A DNA stretch of 64,000 nucleotides from NCBI RefSeq assembly GCF_958450345.1, contig NC_088780.1, forward strand, positions 163,476,726-163,540,725, in the 5' to 3' direction. This document shows, piece after piece, positions 11,110 through 22,355 of this stretch. The notes beneath the pieces are model-generated. The model searched no databases. It saw only the letters and a program-made list of their open reading frames with translations, and was not told where the DNA came from. This DNA comes from Calliphora vicina. Its lineage: Eukaryota; Arthropoda; Insecta; Diptera; Calliphoridae. The position numbers and the translations under genes were made by a program. The first letter of the stretch is position 1; each line of letters opens with the position of its first letter.

Positions 11110-11900
11110 CTTCTTAAGATAACACGAAGCTTAAGAAATCGTATGTGAATCCCGGCCAATCAGCCGAATCTGTATTTGGTGGGAGCAAAAGGGTCCTATC
11201 TATTATGAGCTTGAGTCTGCTCAACTAAGATGGTCTAATTTGACAAATTGCTCGATATCGAGACTCACATGGAACGTTTTTGACCATCATAGGTCAATGT
11301 CCCTCACGGGGCTACCTCGGGCTAGGCTACGAGCTCTGATATCAGTGCATGCTAGGAGACTAAATACTCCATATAATGACTTCTGTAGGAGTTGCCATGA
11401 TGAAGACGAGGATGAGACGATTGAACATCTCCTCTGTCTTTGCCCTGCCCTAGCAGGGGCTCGGATTGCGACAATAGGTAGTCCATTTATGCACGGCCTA
11501 GCGGATCTATCTACTCTGGATGTCAGGAGGATGGATTCGTTCATTCGTGCGTCAGGTTGTTTCGGCATTGAACCCAGTTCTGACATGTGAAGGACCTCTT
11601 AAGGTCCTGAACATGATCCTTTAGGGTAATACAAAGGGACCAATTTATGGACCCAAGTAAGCTGGTTGATACTAGCTGCCTTTATAACCTAACCATGCCC
11701 CGTCCGACTATTATTTGTTTCGATCGATGCAGAACGCTCTCTCTGGGATACGCTTCACTTTGGAACAGAGTATCCAATATTAGCTTGATTCGTTTTTGAG
11801 CAGTTTTTTTGGCTCGGAATCCATATGTTGCCAGAAAGATTGGAAAAGGTCATAGATAATAATGGCCAATACTTTGAATAAATTTATATTGTTCAATATA
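11110..11900 (+). mobile_element. Mariner family 1 relic (copy 3), split by a LINE fragment
   Basis: The plus strand has the middle part at 11120-11213 (codons for WWEQKGPIYYEL-like sequence) and the C-terminal part at about 11699-11890 (PSDYYLFRSMQNALSGIRFT-like). The LINE 3' end sits between them; the mariner centre is lost. Confidence 0.75.
11214..11698 (+). mobile_element. 3' end of a non-LTR retrotransposon (I/LOA/Jockey type)
   Basis: The plus strand carries the last part of ORF2. Frame 11240-11590 reads TGLPRARLRALISVHARRL, then a zinc-finger-like C-x2-C...H-x4-C (CRSC at about residue 49, EHLLCLC) and a stop at 11588. About 110 bases of 3' UTR follow, ending in 'cctttataacctaacc'. 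Upstream reverse transcriptase is absent (5' truncation), as is usual for LINE insertions. It is GC-richer than its surroundings and has no internal stops, so it may be one of the younger insertions. Confidence 0.75.
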
Positions 11901-11904
11901 AAAG

Positions 11905-12360
11905 CTAAAGATGATCTTTTCCCATCTTTCTGGCTACACAAAATATTTGAGAACAACCCGTACATCAGCGTAGCAGTCTGAAGACTATCGATTTTGGTAT
12001 TACACTGGACTTATTACATCGTTATACCGAACAAGGGATTTTTTGGAAATTATTGGGTCGATTGTTTGTCCATCAGGGGGCTCGACGTATATCTGTGTGT
12101 ATATCGGAGTTTGTTCCGCTCTGGGGAACCATATTTCGGCTCAAACAGACGAAGCGTTGAAAAACACTGTGTTAAGGGGAAATTTCCAGAAGCTTCGGCT
12201 TTGTTTATTGGAGATTAGTGGTCTTAGATATAGTCAGTATACTTTGGGTAAAGCTGCTACGAAACTGTGTAGCTTCGTTTCGGGTCGTGCTATTTATGAC
12301 CTTTTTAATCTAATCTATATATTCCTAACGACGAACAGATTTTAAATAACAGCTTCAAGG
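11905..12360 (+). other. Unrecognised GC-richer block with overlapping open frames
   Basis: After a short mariner end fragment, two overlapping plus-strand frames run through about 11994-12218 and 12043-12345. One reads SVEKHCVKGKFPEASALF; the other QTDEALKNTVLRGNFQKL. I do not recognise either. No splice sites or promoter stand out. Probably part of a transposon, but undetermined. Confidence 0.3.
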
Positions 12361-13080
12361 AAATTCACATGAAGGCAAAATAGTTAATATTGGGACTAAG
12401 GAAATAAATGGCAATTTAATCTAGGAACTAGGGGATATCATTGTGGAAATGTGACTTTTAAAAGCAGGGGCCACAACTGCGGATTAGTCTCTAACTGCAC
12501 CGCAATATCATTTGAGTTATTGCTACAATATTTCCAATTGGAATTTGAAATTGGAGTATTATTTTGTATATAGAAAATGACAGTCATATAATATTTCTAT
12601 CCATAGTTGGAAATCGGAAAACAAACGTCTTCAAATATAAAAAATTTCACTCATATTATGAATAAATTCAAGTTTTTTGTCACCAAACTTGATTATTATT
12701 ATTAAAACAGTTGACATTGTAAATAGAAAAAACTTTAAAAACAAATTGTTGCTTAAATAACCTTGGAAATGGTGTACACATGAAGTATCTAATGAAAGGA
12801 GGACGTATTAAAACTATGTTGATGTTGTAACTCCGCTATGAGGCAGGCTACAATCGCGCCGGTAGTAAGTAACTAGAATATTAAATAGTGCGCGTACTAA
12901 ACAACAACAAAAAAAACGGCGGTCATCTGGTTTCAATTTCAACTATTTGAAATGTTTTTTTTTGTTTTTCTCTATTTTTTTTTTAGTTGAAGTTGATACA
13001 GGCGTCATGTGTCTGGTGAGTTTTCGCAGGCAAACAACAAAAAAATATCAAAAACACTCACAATTTAGAATAGAATTTAT
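12361..13080. promoter_or_regulatory. Upstream region of the nested gene
   Basis: AT-rich, with a locally GC-richer stretch at about 12830-13030 (for example 'gcaggctacaatcgcgccgg' and 'caggcgtcatgtgtctggtg'). It could hold enhancer sites for the cuticular gene, but nothing specific can be assigned. Confidence 0.3.
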
Positions 13081-13110
13081 TTTATACTTGTCGTAGACAC
13101 TTTTTAAGAG

Positions 13111-13147
13111 TATAAAAGCATCGTCAAGTTTTAGGTTTGTCATCAGT
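13111..13147 (+). promoter_or_regulatory. TATA box and initiator of the nested cuticular gene
   Basis: TATAAAAG at 13111-13118 and a TCAGT arthropod initiator at 13143-13147 (A at 13145 as +1). The spacing is about 34 bases, slightly longer than the usual 30-31. The predicted 5' UTR to the ATG at 13237 is about 92 bases. Confidence 0.75.
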
Positions 13148-13236
13148 TGCAAATCATTTGCCAATACAAAATCTTTATTCAAACTTCTTCATCCTTATTT
13201 TTTGTGTTTAAACAAACATTAACAAACCTCATCATC

Positions 13237-13768
13237 ATGTTCAAGCTAGTAAGTGGAAATTTATGGAAGTGTATTAAATTTGAAAGAAACAAATAAATAA
13301 AAAATTGGGGAAAGACCAAGAACAATTGGCGCCATTGGATCTAAAGCAAATTAAACTGTTCATATTTAATTTCTCTATATAAAAATATATTAAATATTTG
13401 TTTTTCTTTTAATTTAATTTATTATACAGTTGTTGGTTGTGTCTATCTTTGCTTTTGCCATTGCTGAGCCTGGAGTAGTTGTAGCCCCAGCTCCTGTGGT
13501 GGCTCATCCCGTGGTAGGCCATGGTCCGGTTATACATCATCATGGTGCCCATGCTGTGCACTCGTAAGTTAAACATTTTATTACTATTTCATTACTGTTT
13601 TAAATTTAATAATTTATTTTTATTCCCTACAGCCATGTTATTCAACATCCTGCCCCTGTCAAAGCTGTGGTTCACAAAGCAGTAGTACCTGTAGTACCAG
13701 TCGTAAAACCTGTGGTACCTCTAGTACCCGTTCATCATGCTCATCCAGCTATTATAGCTCATCACTAA
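13237..13768 (+). CDS. Low-complexity secreted cuticular-type protein (three exons: 13237-13248, 13430-13563, 13633-13768)
   Basis: Complete small gene nested in SIFaR intron 2 on the opposite strand. Exon 1 codes only MFKL and ends at a GTAAGT donor. Exon 2 follows attatacag and ends ...CACTC before GTAAGT; exon 3 follows ccctacag. Phases are 0 and 2, and the joined frame is 282 bases (93 residues). The protein starts with a signal peptide (MFKLLLVVSIFAFAIA, cleavage probably before EPG). The mature part is low complexity, rich in Val, Pro, Ala and His: APAPVVAHPVVGHG, IHHHGAHAVHSH, then VVPVVPVVKPVVPLVPVHH and a His-His end. An intron within the signal peptide after a few codons is typical of insect cuticular-protein genes, and the composition fits non-RR, low-complexity cuticular proteins. 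The role is inferred to be extracellular, in cuticle or a similar matrix. There is no Rebers-Riddiford domain. I cannot name a Drosophila orthologue. TATA, initiator and poly(A) signals are all present, so it looks expressed. Confidence 0.85.
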
Positions 13769-13869
13769 GCTGTTTTACTCTCAGCTGCTTAACCCCTTGT
13801 CTAATCCTTAAAAATATCCCTCCTCCTTGTAAAGCTACCTTTACAAACCAAAAAAATATGTATAAATAT

Positions 13870-13895
13870 AATAAAAAAATCTCTGTCTTAATAAA
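13870..13895 (+). terminator. Poly(A) signals of the nested cuticular gene
   Basis: AATAAA occurs at 13870-13875 and again at 13890-13895, 100-130 bases after the stop codon. Cleavage would fall at about 13905-13920, just short of SIFaR exon 2 (13964) on the other strand. Confidence 0.6.
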
Positions 13896-13963
13896 ATGAA
13901 CATTGCCAAAAAAGAAAAATAAAAGAATTGTTATTTTTTTCCACATTTAAGTGTTGCACTTAC

Positions 13964-14063
13964 CTGTCTAATGATACTGCTATTAGACTGTAAACAGATG
14001 CTGCCACCGATACACCCTGTATATAGGGAACCGTCTTGCACATTAGCCAGCCCAGCATCCATG
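13964..14063 (-). CDS. SIFaR: SIFamide receptor, coding exon 2 (ECL1-TM3)
   Basis: A 100-base internal exon lying 45.6 kb downstream of exon 1 on the minus strand. The acceptor is tttttatag at about 14072-14064, and the donor GTAAGT is at 13963-13958. With the C carried over from exon 1 it reads PWMLGWLMCKTVPYIQGV, then SVAASVYSLIAVSLD plus AG. This is extracellular loop 1 and TM3, residues about 300-332. Cys308 is the conserved TM3 cysteine expected to pair with Cys389 in loop 2. The exon ends inside the Arg codon of the D-R-F motif (the DRY equivalent), which exon 3 completes. Phases match on both sides, so the exon is very likely functional. The 3' end of the nested cuticular gene lies only about 50-70 bases away on the other strand. 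Confidence 0.93.
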
Positions 14064-14754
14064 CTATAAAAACAAGAAGAAGAAGAAATACAAAAGAAAA
14101 ATTTAGCAACATTGTAGTGAAAAATGTAATGTAATTGTTGTCGCTCATTTCTTCGCTTTTATTTTGTTTTCTGGTGTATAAAATTTAACTGGGAAAAAAT
14201 ATCTACAAACAACATTGTTACGAAAAAGTCAACGCATCGTCAAGACAAAAAATGTGAATAATGAAATGCTATTAAATAATATGTAATGTTGCTAATTTAG
14301 CGGGTTTGTTAGGAGCTTTTAAATATTCAAGAGGAGTTTTTATAAAATAAATAATCTTTGTCCCATTTTCTCAATATCTGGTAATTTTTGATAGTGACGA
14401 TATACTGTCAGTATATCGTTACTTAAAACAATAACCAGAGATTGAGAAAATGAGGCTTAACAATTTACAGTCATTACTGGGGAAACCGGATTCATGCAAG
14501 TTCATGTTTTTTCCTGTAGGTTCTGTAAAGTTGTTCATTAAGTATTTATCCGTTTTAGAACATTTTCAGCCCAATTATGAATAAAAAATTCCCCGGGAGT
14601 TTGTTCCCCGGGAGTTTTTTCCCATTGAATTTCAATAGGAAAAATGGGAGAAGGGAAAAAACTACCGGGGAATTTTCGTCTATACTAAAGTTAACTATGT
14701 TGAATTTTGTGTGTATACCAACATTTTTAAGAGATTTATTCACGTTAAAGTGAT

Positions 14755-15172
14755 TTTCGGAAGCGGGTATATATGAGAGCTATGACTAATTATCGACCGA
14801 TCGTAAGAAAATTTGGTGGCATGAATATATAAATTGAACATTTATTACCGATAAAGTCCAATTTCGGGAGAACATTTGTATGGGGGCTAGGTGAAATAAT
14901 GGACCGATTTCAGCCAGTTTCAATAGGCTTGTTCCTTGGTATGTATGTACCAAATTTGATCGAAATATCTTCAAAATTGCGACCTGTACTCTGCGCACAA
15001 GGTTTACACGGACAGCCAGCCGACCAGACGGACGGACGGACATCGTTTAATCGACTCAGAAAGTGATTCTAAGTCGATTGGTATACTTTAAGGTAGACTA
15101 ATATTTTTGGGCGTTACAAACATCTGCACAAACGCATTATACCCTCCCCACTATGGTGGTGTAGGATATAAT
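14755..15172 (+). repeat. DINE-like repeat, subfamily 2, copy 1
   Basis: Contains 'atatatgagagctatgacta', 'gacggacggacggacatcgt', 'aagtcgattggtatacttta' and the 3' hairpin 'accctccccactatggtggt' followed by gtaggatataat. Relatives at 45397-46267 and 58960-59219. Confidence 0.65.
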
Positions 15173-15241
15173 AATGTTAAAGATTTCTGGTTCCATTGAA
15201 CTCATTTTTGGACATTAAAACTGAAAATAGAGTTACCCAGC

Positions 15242-15329
15242 CCTTAATAGCACTTGGGGTCAGAATTACTGTGTTTTTCGTTATTTTAAAAGTTGAGGGT
15301 CATTTGGACCCCAAGTGCTATTAATTTAT
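15242..15329. repeat. Short inverted repeat (88 bp)
   Basis: 'ttaatagcacttggggtc' near 15245 and 'gaccccaagtgctattaa' near 15328 face each other around a roughly 50-base loop. Confidence 0.55.
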
Positions 15330-15877
15330 ATTTTTTTTTTTGTTATTTTATACAAAATGTTATATTTGCCCCAAATTTCATTAAAATCGGCTCAAAAATA
15401 TATAATATTTCGAAATCTTTCATTTAGAAATTCCAAATATTGCAAAATTTTACCTTTGACCTTCACCATTTAGGGGTTAAGGTTGTCCGTTTTTAGTAAA
15501 ACTATCAGAATATATTTAAAATTATCTCAACTATAAGATTCTGTATAGGTTTTACTTAAAATTCATAACAGTAAGTAAATTGGTCTCATTCTCCAAAATA
15601 TGGCAAAAAAAATTTTTTTCCCGAAAATCAGAAAATTTAAATCGTAGTTACGGAAAAACTGTAGGAGGTAATGACATATTTTTTTCATATTTTTATTCTC
15701 TATTATGATCTCAATAAATCCCAATGTGAAATTTGTTTAATAAAATTTTTAAAAATTTAAAAATGGAGATTCGAAACAGCGCGCTATTTCTCCATTAAGG
15801 TCCATAAATGCTGCAGCGTTAAAAAAAATATATTTTTTTGGGCCATACCTGCGAATAGGTTAACGGTATCCTACGAA
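15330..15877. other. AT-rich intronic sequence
   Basis: No gene or clear repeat ends recognised. Confidence 0.5.
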
Positions 15878-15998
15878 CCCCCAGTAACACGAAGTCTGGT
15901 TATGTATTAACTAATAGTTAAACTGACAGTTTTCATACAAAAATATTTTTAACCGAGAGTATAACTATTAGTTAGGCCATAACCAGGCTTCGTGTTAA
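15878..15998. mobile_element. Palindromic MITE family P, copy 2
   Basis: Starts CCCCCAGTAACACGAAG; the other end is ...CTTCGTGTTAA with the terminal G-run lost. Otherwise collinear with the copies at 8105 and 24469. Confidence 0.75.
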
Positions 15999-16589
15999 AA
16001 CAAACACAAGTAAATAAGGCTACATTTTCAATAAAAATTTGCTTTTATTTTAATTTTTCTAGAAACATGTTAATTTTTTTCCGTAAATTTCTTGTTCAAG
16101 TGGCCTGAGACACGTTAATGGTCTGTTGAATTTGTAATAACTTTAACATTTTTTAACCAAATTTTGTCATTTATATCTCATTACAACGATAATTACGTAC
16201 ACATTTCGATTCTTTTGCATTAAATTGCAAAAGTATTTATTTAGTAGCAAAATTTTTACAAAAACTTAAAAATTTGCATTTTTTCAGAATTTTTGCGATA
16301 ATACAGTTTTTACGGGTCATTTTGACCCAAAGCAGATACAGGGTTAATTTCTAAAAAAATTTTAAAATGTAATATTCATTATATAAATCTACATATTTCT
16401 AGAAAACAATGCAGAAAGTTAACGAGTTTCACCTATTTATTTCATATAAATAGTAAAATTTTGCATATATCTGAACTTTGACCTCGATGTGCGTCCAGAA
16501 ATCGTTGCCCGATTTGGCTCAAATTTTCAGCACTTAACTTTTAGGCCTAGTTTCACAATATTCAACCCGGCACTCTTTGAAATCTAAAA

Positions 16590-16650
16590 AAAAATCGGCT
16601 GCCACTCTAATATATACCCTAACCACTCATGGTGAAGGGTATAAAATAAG
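16590..16650 (+). repeat. DINE-like 3' end fragment
   Basis: 'atataccctaaccactcatg' followed by gtgaagggtataaaa is the 3' hairpin seen at the end of the longer DINE-like copies. Confidence 0.5.
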
Positions 16651-16677
16651 AATAAAATGTTCGTTAAAAACAATTAA

Positions 16678-16918
16678 CCCTCTAACCGGCCAATTTTATT
16701 TCTAGGTAAAATAATATACCAGGTTATTTTTGTGAAAAAAAAGAAATACGTTGGAATAAAAACAAACAAAAGACAAGTGCACGTTCTTGTTTATCACTAT
16801 AAGTAAATTGTTTGTCTCTTTACACATATTTACCGTTATAACGGGAAAAATAACCAAAAAAAACAGCATTACACACATTTAACATACCCGCCAAAAGGCA
16901 GCCTTACCGGTTAGAGGG
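16678..16918. mobile_element. piggyBac-like MITE (TSD TTAA)
   Basis: Ends CCCTCTAACCGG and CCGGTTAGAGGG, flanked by TTAA at 16674-16677 and 16919-16922. TTAA duplication with CCC termini is the piggyBac signature. 241 bases, non-coding. Confidence 0.75.
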
Positions 16919-17091
16919 TTAAAACATAATACGGTCTAAACTAAATGATCTAAAAACCAAATTAGACAGAGATCTAAAAATCAAAAATTACAAAAAAGGT
17001 TAATTTTAACACATTACTTGGTATTTAATGTTTTTACTGCAAATTTTACGGGGACTTTGGAATGTTGTTTTTTATATACAGGCTACAATAT

Positions 17092-17640
17092 TGTTACGTT
17101 TTAACCTTTTCAAAACATTGGTTTATTTCCTTTAAATAAACCGTATACTTTTGATTGCAAATAAAAGCCGTTTAGTAGTTTGAAAATTGTAACAACACTT
17201 TATTTATTTAAAATGTACAGCAACAGAATTAAATAGTCACTCAATGTTTTTTTTTATACACGTTTATAAATTCTCAGAAATACAGACACTTTATAATGTA
17301 CACGAATTCACTTGAAAAATACAGCACACTTTAAGGCACTTAGTTGATGTTTATTCGAAAAAAGTCTCTGATAAACTCACGACTGCAACCTCTGCCACTA
17401 TTTATAACACTGCATAATTATCTAGAAAGCTCTATTTCTACAATGTTCTTTAACTGAATATTCGAATTCGAATACAGCGTTGCCAACTTACGATCAATGG
17501 TCAACTGAAAGCTTTTATTTAATAATGCCCACAGATATGTTACAGCTTGCCATTACAGCAATGATATTTGAAAGCATTATGCTACTTTTAAATCAGCCAT
17601 TAAAATCGTTATATTTGAATTCAAGTACAATTTCGTAACA
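17092..17640 (-). mobile_element. Solo LTR, subfamily A (TSD ATAT)
   Basis: Begins TGTTACGTTTTAACC and ends TTCGTAACA; flanked by ATAT on both sides (17088-17091 and 17641-17644), the target choice typical of Ty3/gypsy elements. The minus strand has a TATA box (ttataaatag, about 17397-17407) and AATAAA motifs toward its 3' end, so the LTR reads leftward. No internal retroelement sequence is attached. Confidence 0.7.
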
Positions 17641-17670
17641 ATATATTTTGAACTAATTTGTAAAAAAAAA

Positions 17671-18060
17671 CAAGTAAGAATGTATTGTCGGTCAAGCTCA
17701 GCTTGGTAAATGAGCAAAAACTTTTTCGCTTAAAATTTCAATAATTTATTTTCGTGAGTGATTTTTGAAAGCTTTAGGAGCTATGACCAATTTTGTACCG
17801 ATCGTCAAATCAAAATCAAATTACAATTTGTAATACAAATTATTTATATATGAAACTTATTTATGTTAAATTTTATTTGCATAGCAAAATTTTTGAGAGA
17901 TTTATGCTCGTTAAAATGATTTTTGGAAGTGGGCCTGCTATGACCAATTATGGACCGATCGGTTGCGTGACTTATTTCTATGAAACTTATTATGAAACTT
18001 ATTTCTGTTAAATTATATTGCTTGTTAAAGTGATTGTCGGAAAAGGGGCTGATTAAATAT
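17671..18060 (+). repeat. DINE-like repeat, subfamily 2, degraded
   Basis: Starts 'caagtaagaatgtattgtcg' and repeats the block 'ctatgaccaatt...ggaccgatcg' twice (17781 and 17938). The 3' hairpin is missing. Confidence 0.5.
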
Positions 18061-19425
18061 ATTGACATCATTGCATTTCCCAGTACGTACTTTTCTCTGG
18101 GTCTCCTCCACTTTCTAAACTCCGACATGACAAATTTAAACTTTTAATCTAAGTTAGAACATATTAAATATACGTATGTATATGTACATATGCATTTTAT
18201 TTACTCATTTTTCATTTTTGTTATAAGAGTATTTTGCTTGTAATCCTTTTCAAAAGTTATTACTCTCATGTCATGACATTTTGAAAACTGATGAGTATTT
18301 GCCAGCTAAAGAAGAAGAATGTTGATGTTGATGTTTATTTTAATTTAAATTTTTAAAAAAGTTTGAAACAGTTTTGTTTTTCGATGGTAACAAATTAAAA
18401 AGATACATAAATGTAAAATTAATTAAAGCGGAATTAAATACATTAAATTAAATTCTAAATAAGGCAAACAGGAATAACATTTTTAAATAAAATGGAAAGA
18501 GAAGGCAATTTTAAATGCTATAAAACAGTAGTATTAGTGTATGTAGTAAGCAATTAAAATTAAATTTTAATTGACATTTTCGTAACACTTATATTCAATT
18601 TTGAATAAAGGTCAAATGGACAGAAAGTTATTTAAAATCTATTTAATTACAATTACTTTAGATTATAGTTATAGTTTAGTACATATTGTAATTAAACTGT
18701 TATTACAACTTTCACCATAATTAAATGAAGTTGGAAAATTCATGTGTCAAACTCTAAGTGTTTGTGTATCTAAATATTATATCAGTTTTACTGTTCAGAC
18801 CACATGTGGTTGAAATTAGTTTAGCAATTAAGTCAACATAAATTTGAGACTTACGTTTACATATATTTTGATTTATGGCTGTTTTTATATTGATTGAAAC
18901 TGTCTGCTATTAATAAAAAAAGAAGAGGGTAGTACACAATAGGAATGGCTAGTAAGTAAATTGTAATAAATATAAGTCCTATTAACTTTGGTCAGTAGCT
19001 CGTTTCTGTATTTCTCGCATCGTAAAATATCTCGCATGAAGTGTGAAACAAAAAATTCCAACGTTTCTCAATGTGTGAGAAAAAAGTGTTTCGGTATTTG
19101 AATGCGAAAACAGACAACACAGATTCTGTTCTTACTGGAATGTTTCCATTAATTAAGTGTCAAATGCAAGACAAGTCAACGAAAGAAAGAAATTATAAAC
19201 CAAAACAGTGAAAGGCTAAACAAATTTATTGCTATAAGCCAAAATACTAAATAAAATCATAAACTTTCCACAGAATCTGGCAAAATTTAAAAATGTTGCT
19301 AAATCTATTTTATGCCACAATTTCTCGTCATTCATCATATTTATTTTACAAATCCCCATTTGACCACTTCATTCTAACAGCTACAAAACAACGAAACTCC
19401 TAATAAACTGAAGAGACCAAAAGCA
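18061..19425. other. AT-rich intronic sequence
   Basis: No gene or repeat ends recognised; this could be original intron sequence. Confidence 0.5.
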
Positions 19426-19970
19426 AAACCCAACAAACACAAAAATACAAGTTTGAAAAAATGATTTTCATTTATCAAAGGCATCTTAAACTCCAAAAAA
19501 AGTGTGAATTCAATTTGAGGTTGATTTGAAATAAATAACTGTTGAAAACCCGATATTTGATTAGAAATGTTATTCTCAAATCATTCTCCAATCTAAAATT
19601 ATATTTGAATTAACGAAAAAATTCATATTCATTCAAATATTTCTCAAAGGTTTCTCAAACCTCAAATTGAGATTGATTTCAAAAATGGTGTTTTCTTAAT
19701 TTGTTATGATGTTTCAAATCTAAATTATTTTCAAACGCTTGAAAAATTATGATTTCTCCATTTGATATCAAATATTATTCTGAAATCATATTCAAATGTA
19801 AATACAAGTTTGACTTATATAAACTTTTACACAACTTTAATATTTTAAAATAAATTAAAAATCAAACTTTTGAAAAATTGATATTAAAAATAATTTTCAA
19901 AGGTTTTTCAAACCAAAGCTCATGTTTAAATTTAAAATTTGAGTTCAATTTAAGATTTGTTTAAAAATAA

Positions 19971-20590
19971 TGGCCCATAATCATAGTCAGAAATAAAGAA
20001 CACTTTAAGAGAATTAAACTCGACTTTACTCTAGAGTTGACTTTAGGTCTATCATAGACAAGTTAAAGTATACTTCTGACGTTGAAGTCGACTTTAAATA
20101 TAAAACTAGATAAAGTTGTTTTTAACTCGTTTAACAACAGCATCAGCTGTTCTTCACCAAGTAAAAAAGTTCGGCAGAAAGTAAAAAATGTTTAAGTTAC
20201 AAGATATTGGTAGAGATTTTGGAATTATTGAACAGTTATCAATAAAATTAGTACCAAAATATTCTAATTATGATATTGATCTTATATATTTTATTTTTCC
20301 ACAACAAACAACTTTTTTTCTTTAGTTGTCCCGGTTACTTTTATTGTTTACCTTTTTTGTTTTTTTTTAATTTTGTATGTCAGCTGTTCAGCGTTGCCAC
20401 TTGTCTGTATTTTGTTGTATATTGTATGAAAACATTTTCTACATTTGCGGTGGCATCCAGTTAAAGTCGGTTCAATTTAAAACATACTTTAATTTTGACT
20501 ATAGTTGCAAAATAATTAAAAGCAGGTTTTTAATTTTAAAGTTGTTTCTAAAAAGAACCGACTTTAGTGTTTGACTATGATTATGGGCCA
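19971..20590. mobile_element. 620-bp TIR element
   Basis: Exact 19-base inverted ends TGGCCCATAATCATAGTCA and TGACTATGATTATGGGCCA. The interior has actttaagagaattaaactcgac-like blocks but no convincing coding frame. Target duplication unclear. Family unknown to me. Confidence 0.65.
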
Positions 20591-21324
20591 ATATTTTGAA
20601 AAATTCTATTTTCACGATTTATTATCATTAAATATTATTGGAAAGAATCAAAAAATTTCAAATGTTACGTTCTCCAGAATTTCGAAATTAGCTTTAGTTT
20701 GGTTTTTATATACATAGCTTCAAAGTTCATATTTTTAAAAAAAATGCTTGAAAAATACATAAAGTTAACTTGTTAATAACATTAGAACTAACTAATTGTA
20801 ATTTTGATTTTTATTCTTAAAGCTAAACTTATTTTTGAATTGATGGAAAACTTTTAAATATGATCTTATTTTGATATCAAATATTATGTTCAAATCATTC
20901 TCAAATCTAAAGAAGTGTCTAATCCAAAGAAACACTAATATCCTAAACTCCTTAAAAAATATGATATTTTTATTTGACATCAAACATAATTCTCAAAGGT
21001 TTCTCAAACCTAAACATATGTATTTCTCAATTTAATAACGAAGGAAATTTTCATACCTAAATTTTTAACACATTTGGTTGATTTGAAAAAACAGAAATTT
21101 GTTTCTCAATATGATTTTCAAATCAAATATTTAGTTTCTCAATTTGACATCAAATATTATTCTCGAACCTAAATAACTATAACTTTTCAAGTTGAAATTG
21201 AGAAAATCCAAATTGATATTGAGAAAAAAATTGAAAATCAGAAATCTAAATTAATGTTGAGATAAAACAAATTGAAATTCAGAATAGCAAATTAATATTG
21301 AGAAAAAAACCAATTGGAATTAAG

Positions 21325-22007
21325 CAAGTAAGAGAGCTATATTCGGCTGTGCCGAATCTTATATACCCTTCACCAAATTATACTTCAAAATAAAAATTTT
21401 AAATATTTTTAGGTAAACAAAATTTATATTTTAATTTTTTGGAAAAAAAAATTTTTCGAATTGTTTTTTTATATTTATTTTTATAATTAAAATTTTTTTT
21501 TTTTTAAATTTAAATTTTTTTTTTTGTTTTTTAAATTTTTTTTTTAATATATAGCGAAAAAAAACTTTTGGTGAAAAAAAAATCTTGTTAAAAACTATTT
21601 TTTCCGATATACGTCATTCCAAAGGTCTTTGAGATATCTATCATTAGATATCTATATTGTCTATATTAATGACTTAATAATCCAGATATAGGCCATAAAT
21701 AGGTTAAAAATCGAGGTTGTCCTGATTTTTTCTTCATATCTCAGCCATTTGTGGACCGATTTTGCTGATTTTAAATAGCAAACTTCTCGAAAGCATGTCT
21801 GACAGAATTATTGAAGATTTGGTTCCCGAAGATATCTGGGGTCTTCAGAAAATTGATTTCAACAGACAAACAGACGGACATGGCTTAATCGACTCCGATA
21901 TCTATAAGGATCCAGAATATATATACTTTATGAAAAATGTAGAAATTACAAACGGAATGACAAACTTACATATATATACCCTTCTCACGAAGGTGCAGGG
22001 TATAAAA
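21325..22007 (+). repeat. DINE-1/Helitron-like repeat, copy 2 (near full length)
   Basis: 5' 'caagtaagagagctatattc' and ggctgtgccgaatctta; middle 'tatctatcattagatatcta'; 3' part has acagacggacatggcttaat, 'atatatatactttatg' and the hairpin 'acccttctcacgaaggtg' followed by cagggtata. No coding capacity; the small frame at 21762-22013 is repeat sequence. Confidence 0.7.
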
Positions 22008-22355
22008 ATTTAATTTAATATTGAGAAAAATCCAACTGAAATTGAGAAATCGATATTAATATTAAGAAACACAAATTGTAATTAAGAAAATAAAAATTGT
22101 AATTGAGATTTTTAATTTTGTATGACAATTTTTAAATATTTTTCTTATGAAATACATACTAAGAGAATGAAATTTAAATTGAATAGAGATTTATTATTTC
22201 TGAATTTAAATTTTAATTTTCTGATTATTATTTCCGATTTCTGAATTTCACTTTGTTTTTTTCTCAACATTAATTTCGAATTCTTATTTTCAATTAGCAT
22301 TTTCTCAATTTCAACTTAAAATAGTTTAGTATGAGTTATAATTTGATTTGAATAT

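Larger units (their letters stand above)
5572..13963 (-). other. SIFaR: SIFaR intron 2 (about 8.4 kb)
   Basis: Runs from the GTAAGT donor at 13963 to the CAG acceptor at 5574-5572. It interrupts the Arg codon of the DRF motif. It holds a complete gene on the opposite strand (13237-13768), mariner relics, a small Helitron, a palindromic MITE and a LINE 3' fragment. Confidence 0.88.

Noticed and set aside
11287..11586. 99-codon minus-strand frame
   Set aside because: Antisense of the LINE ORF2 end.
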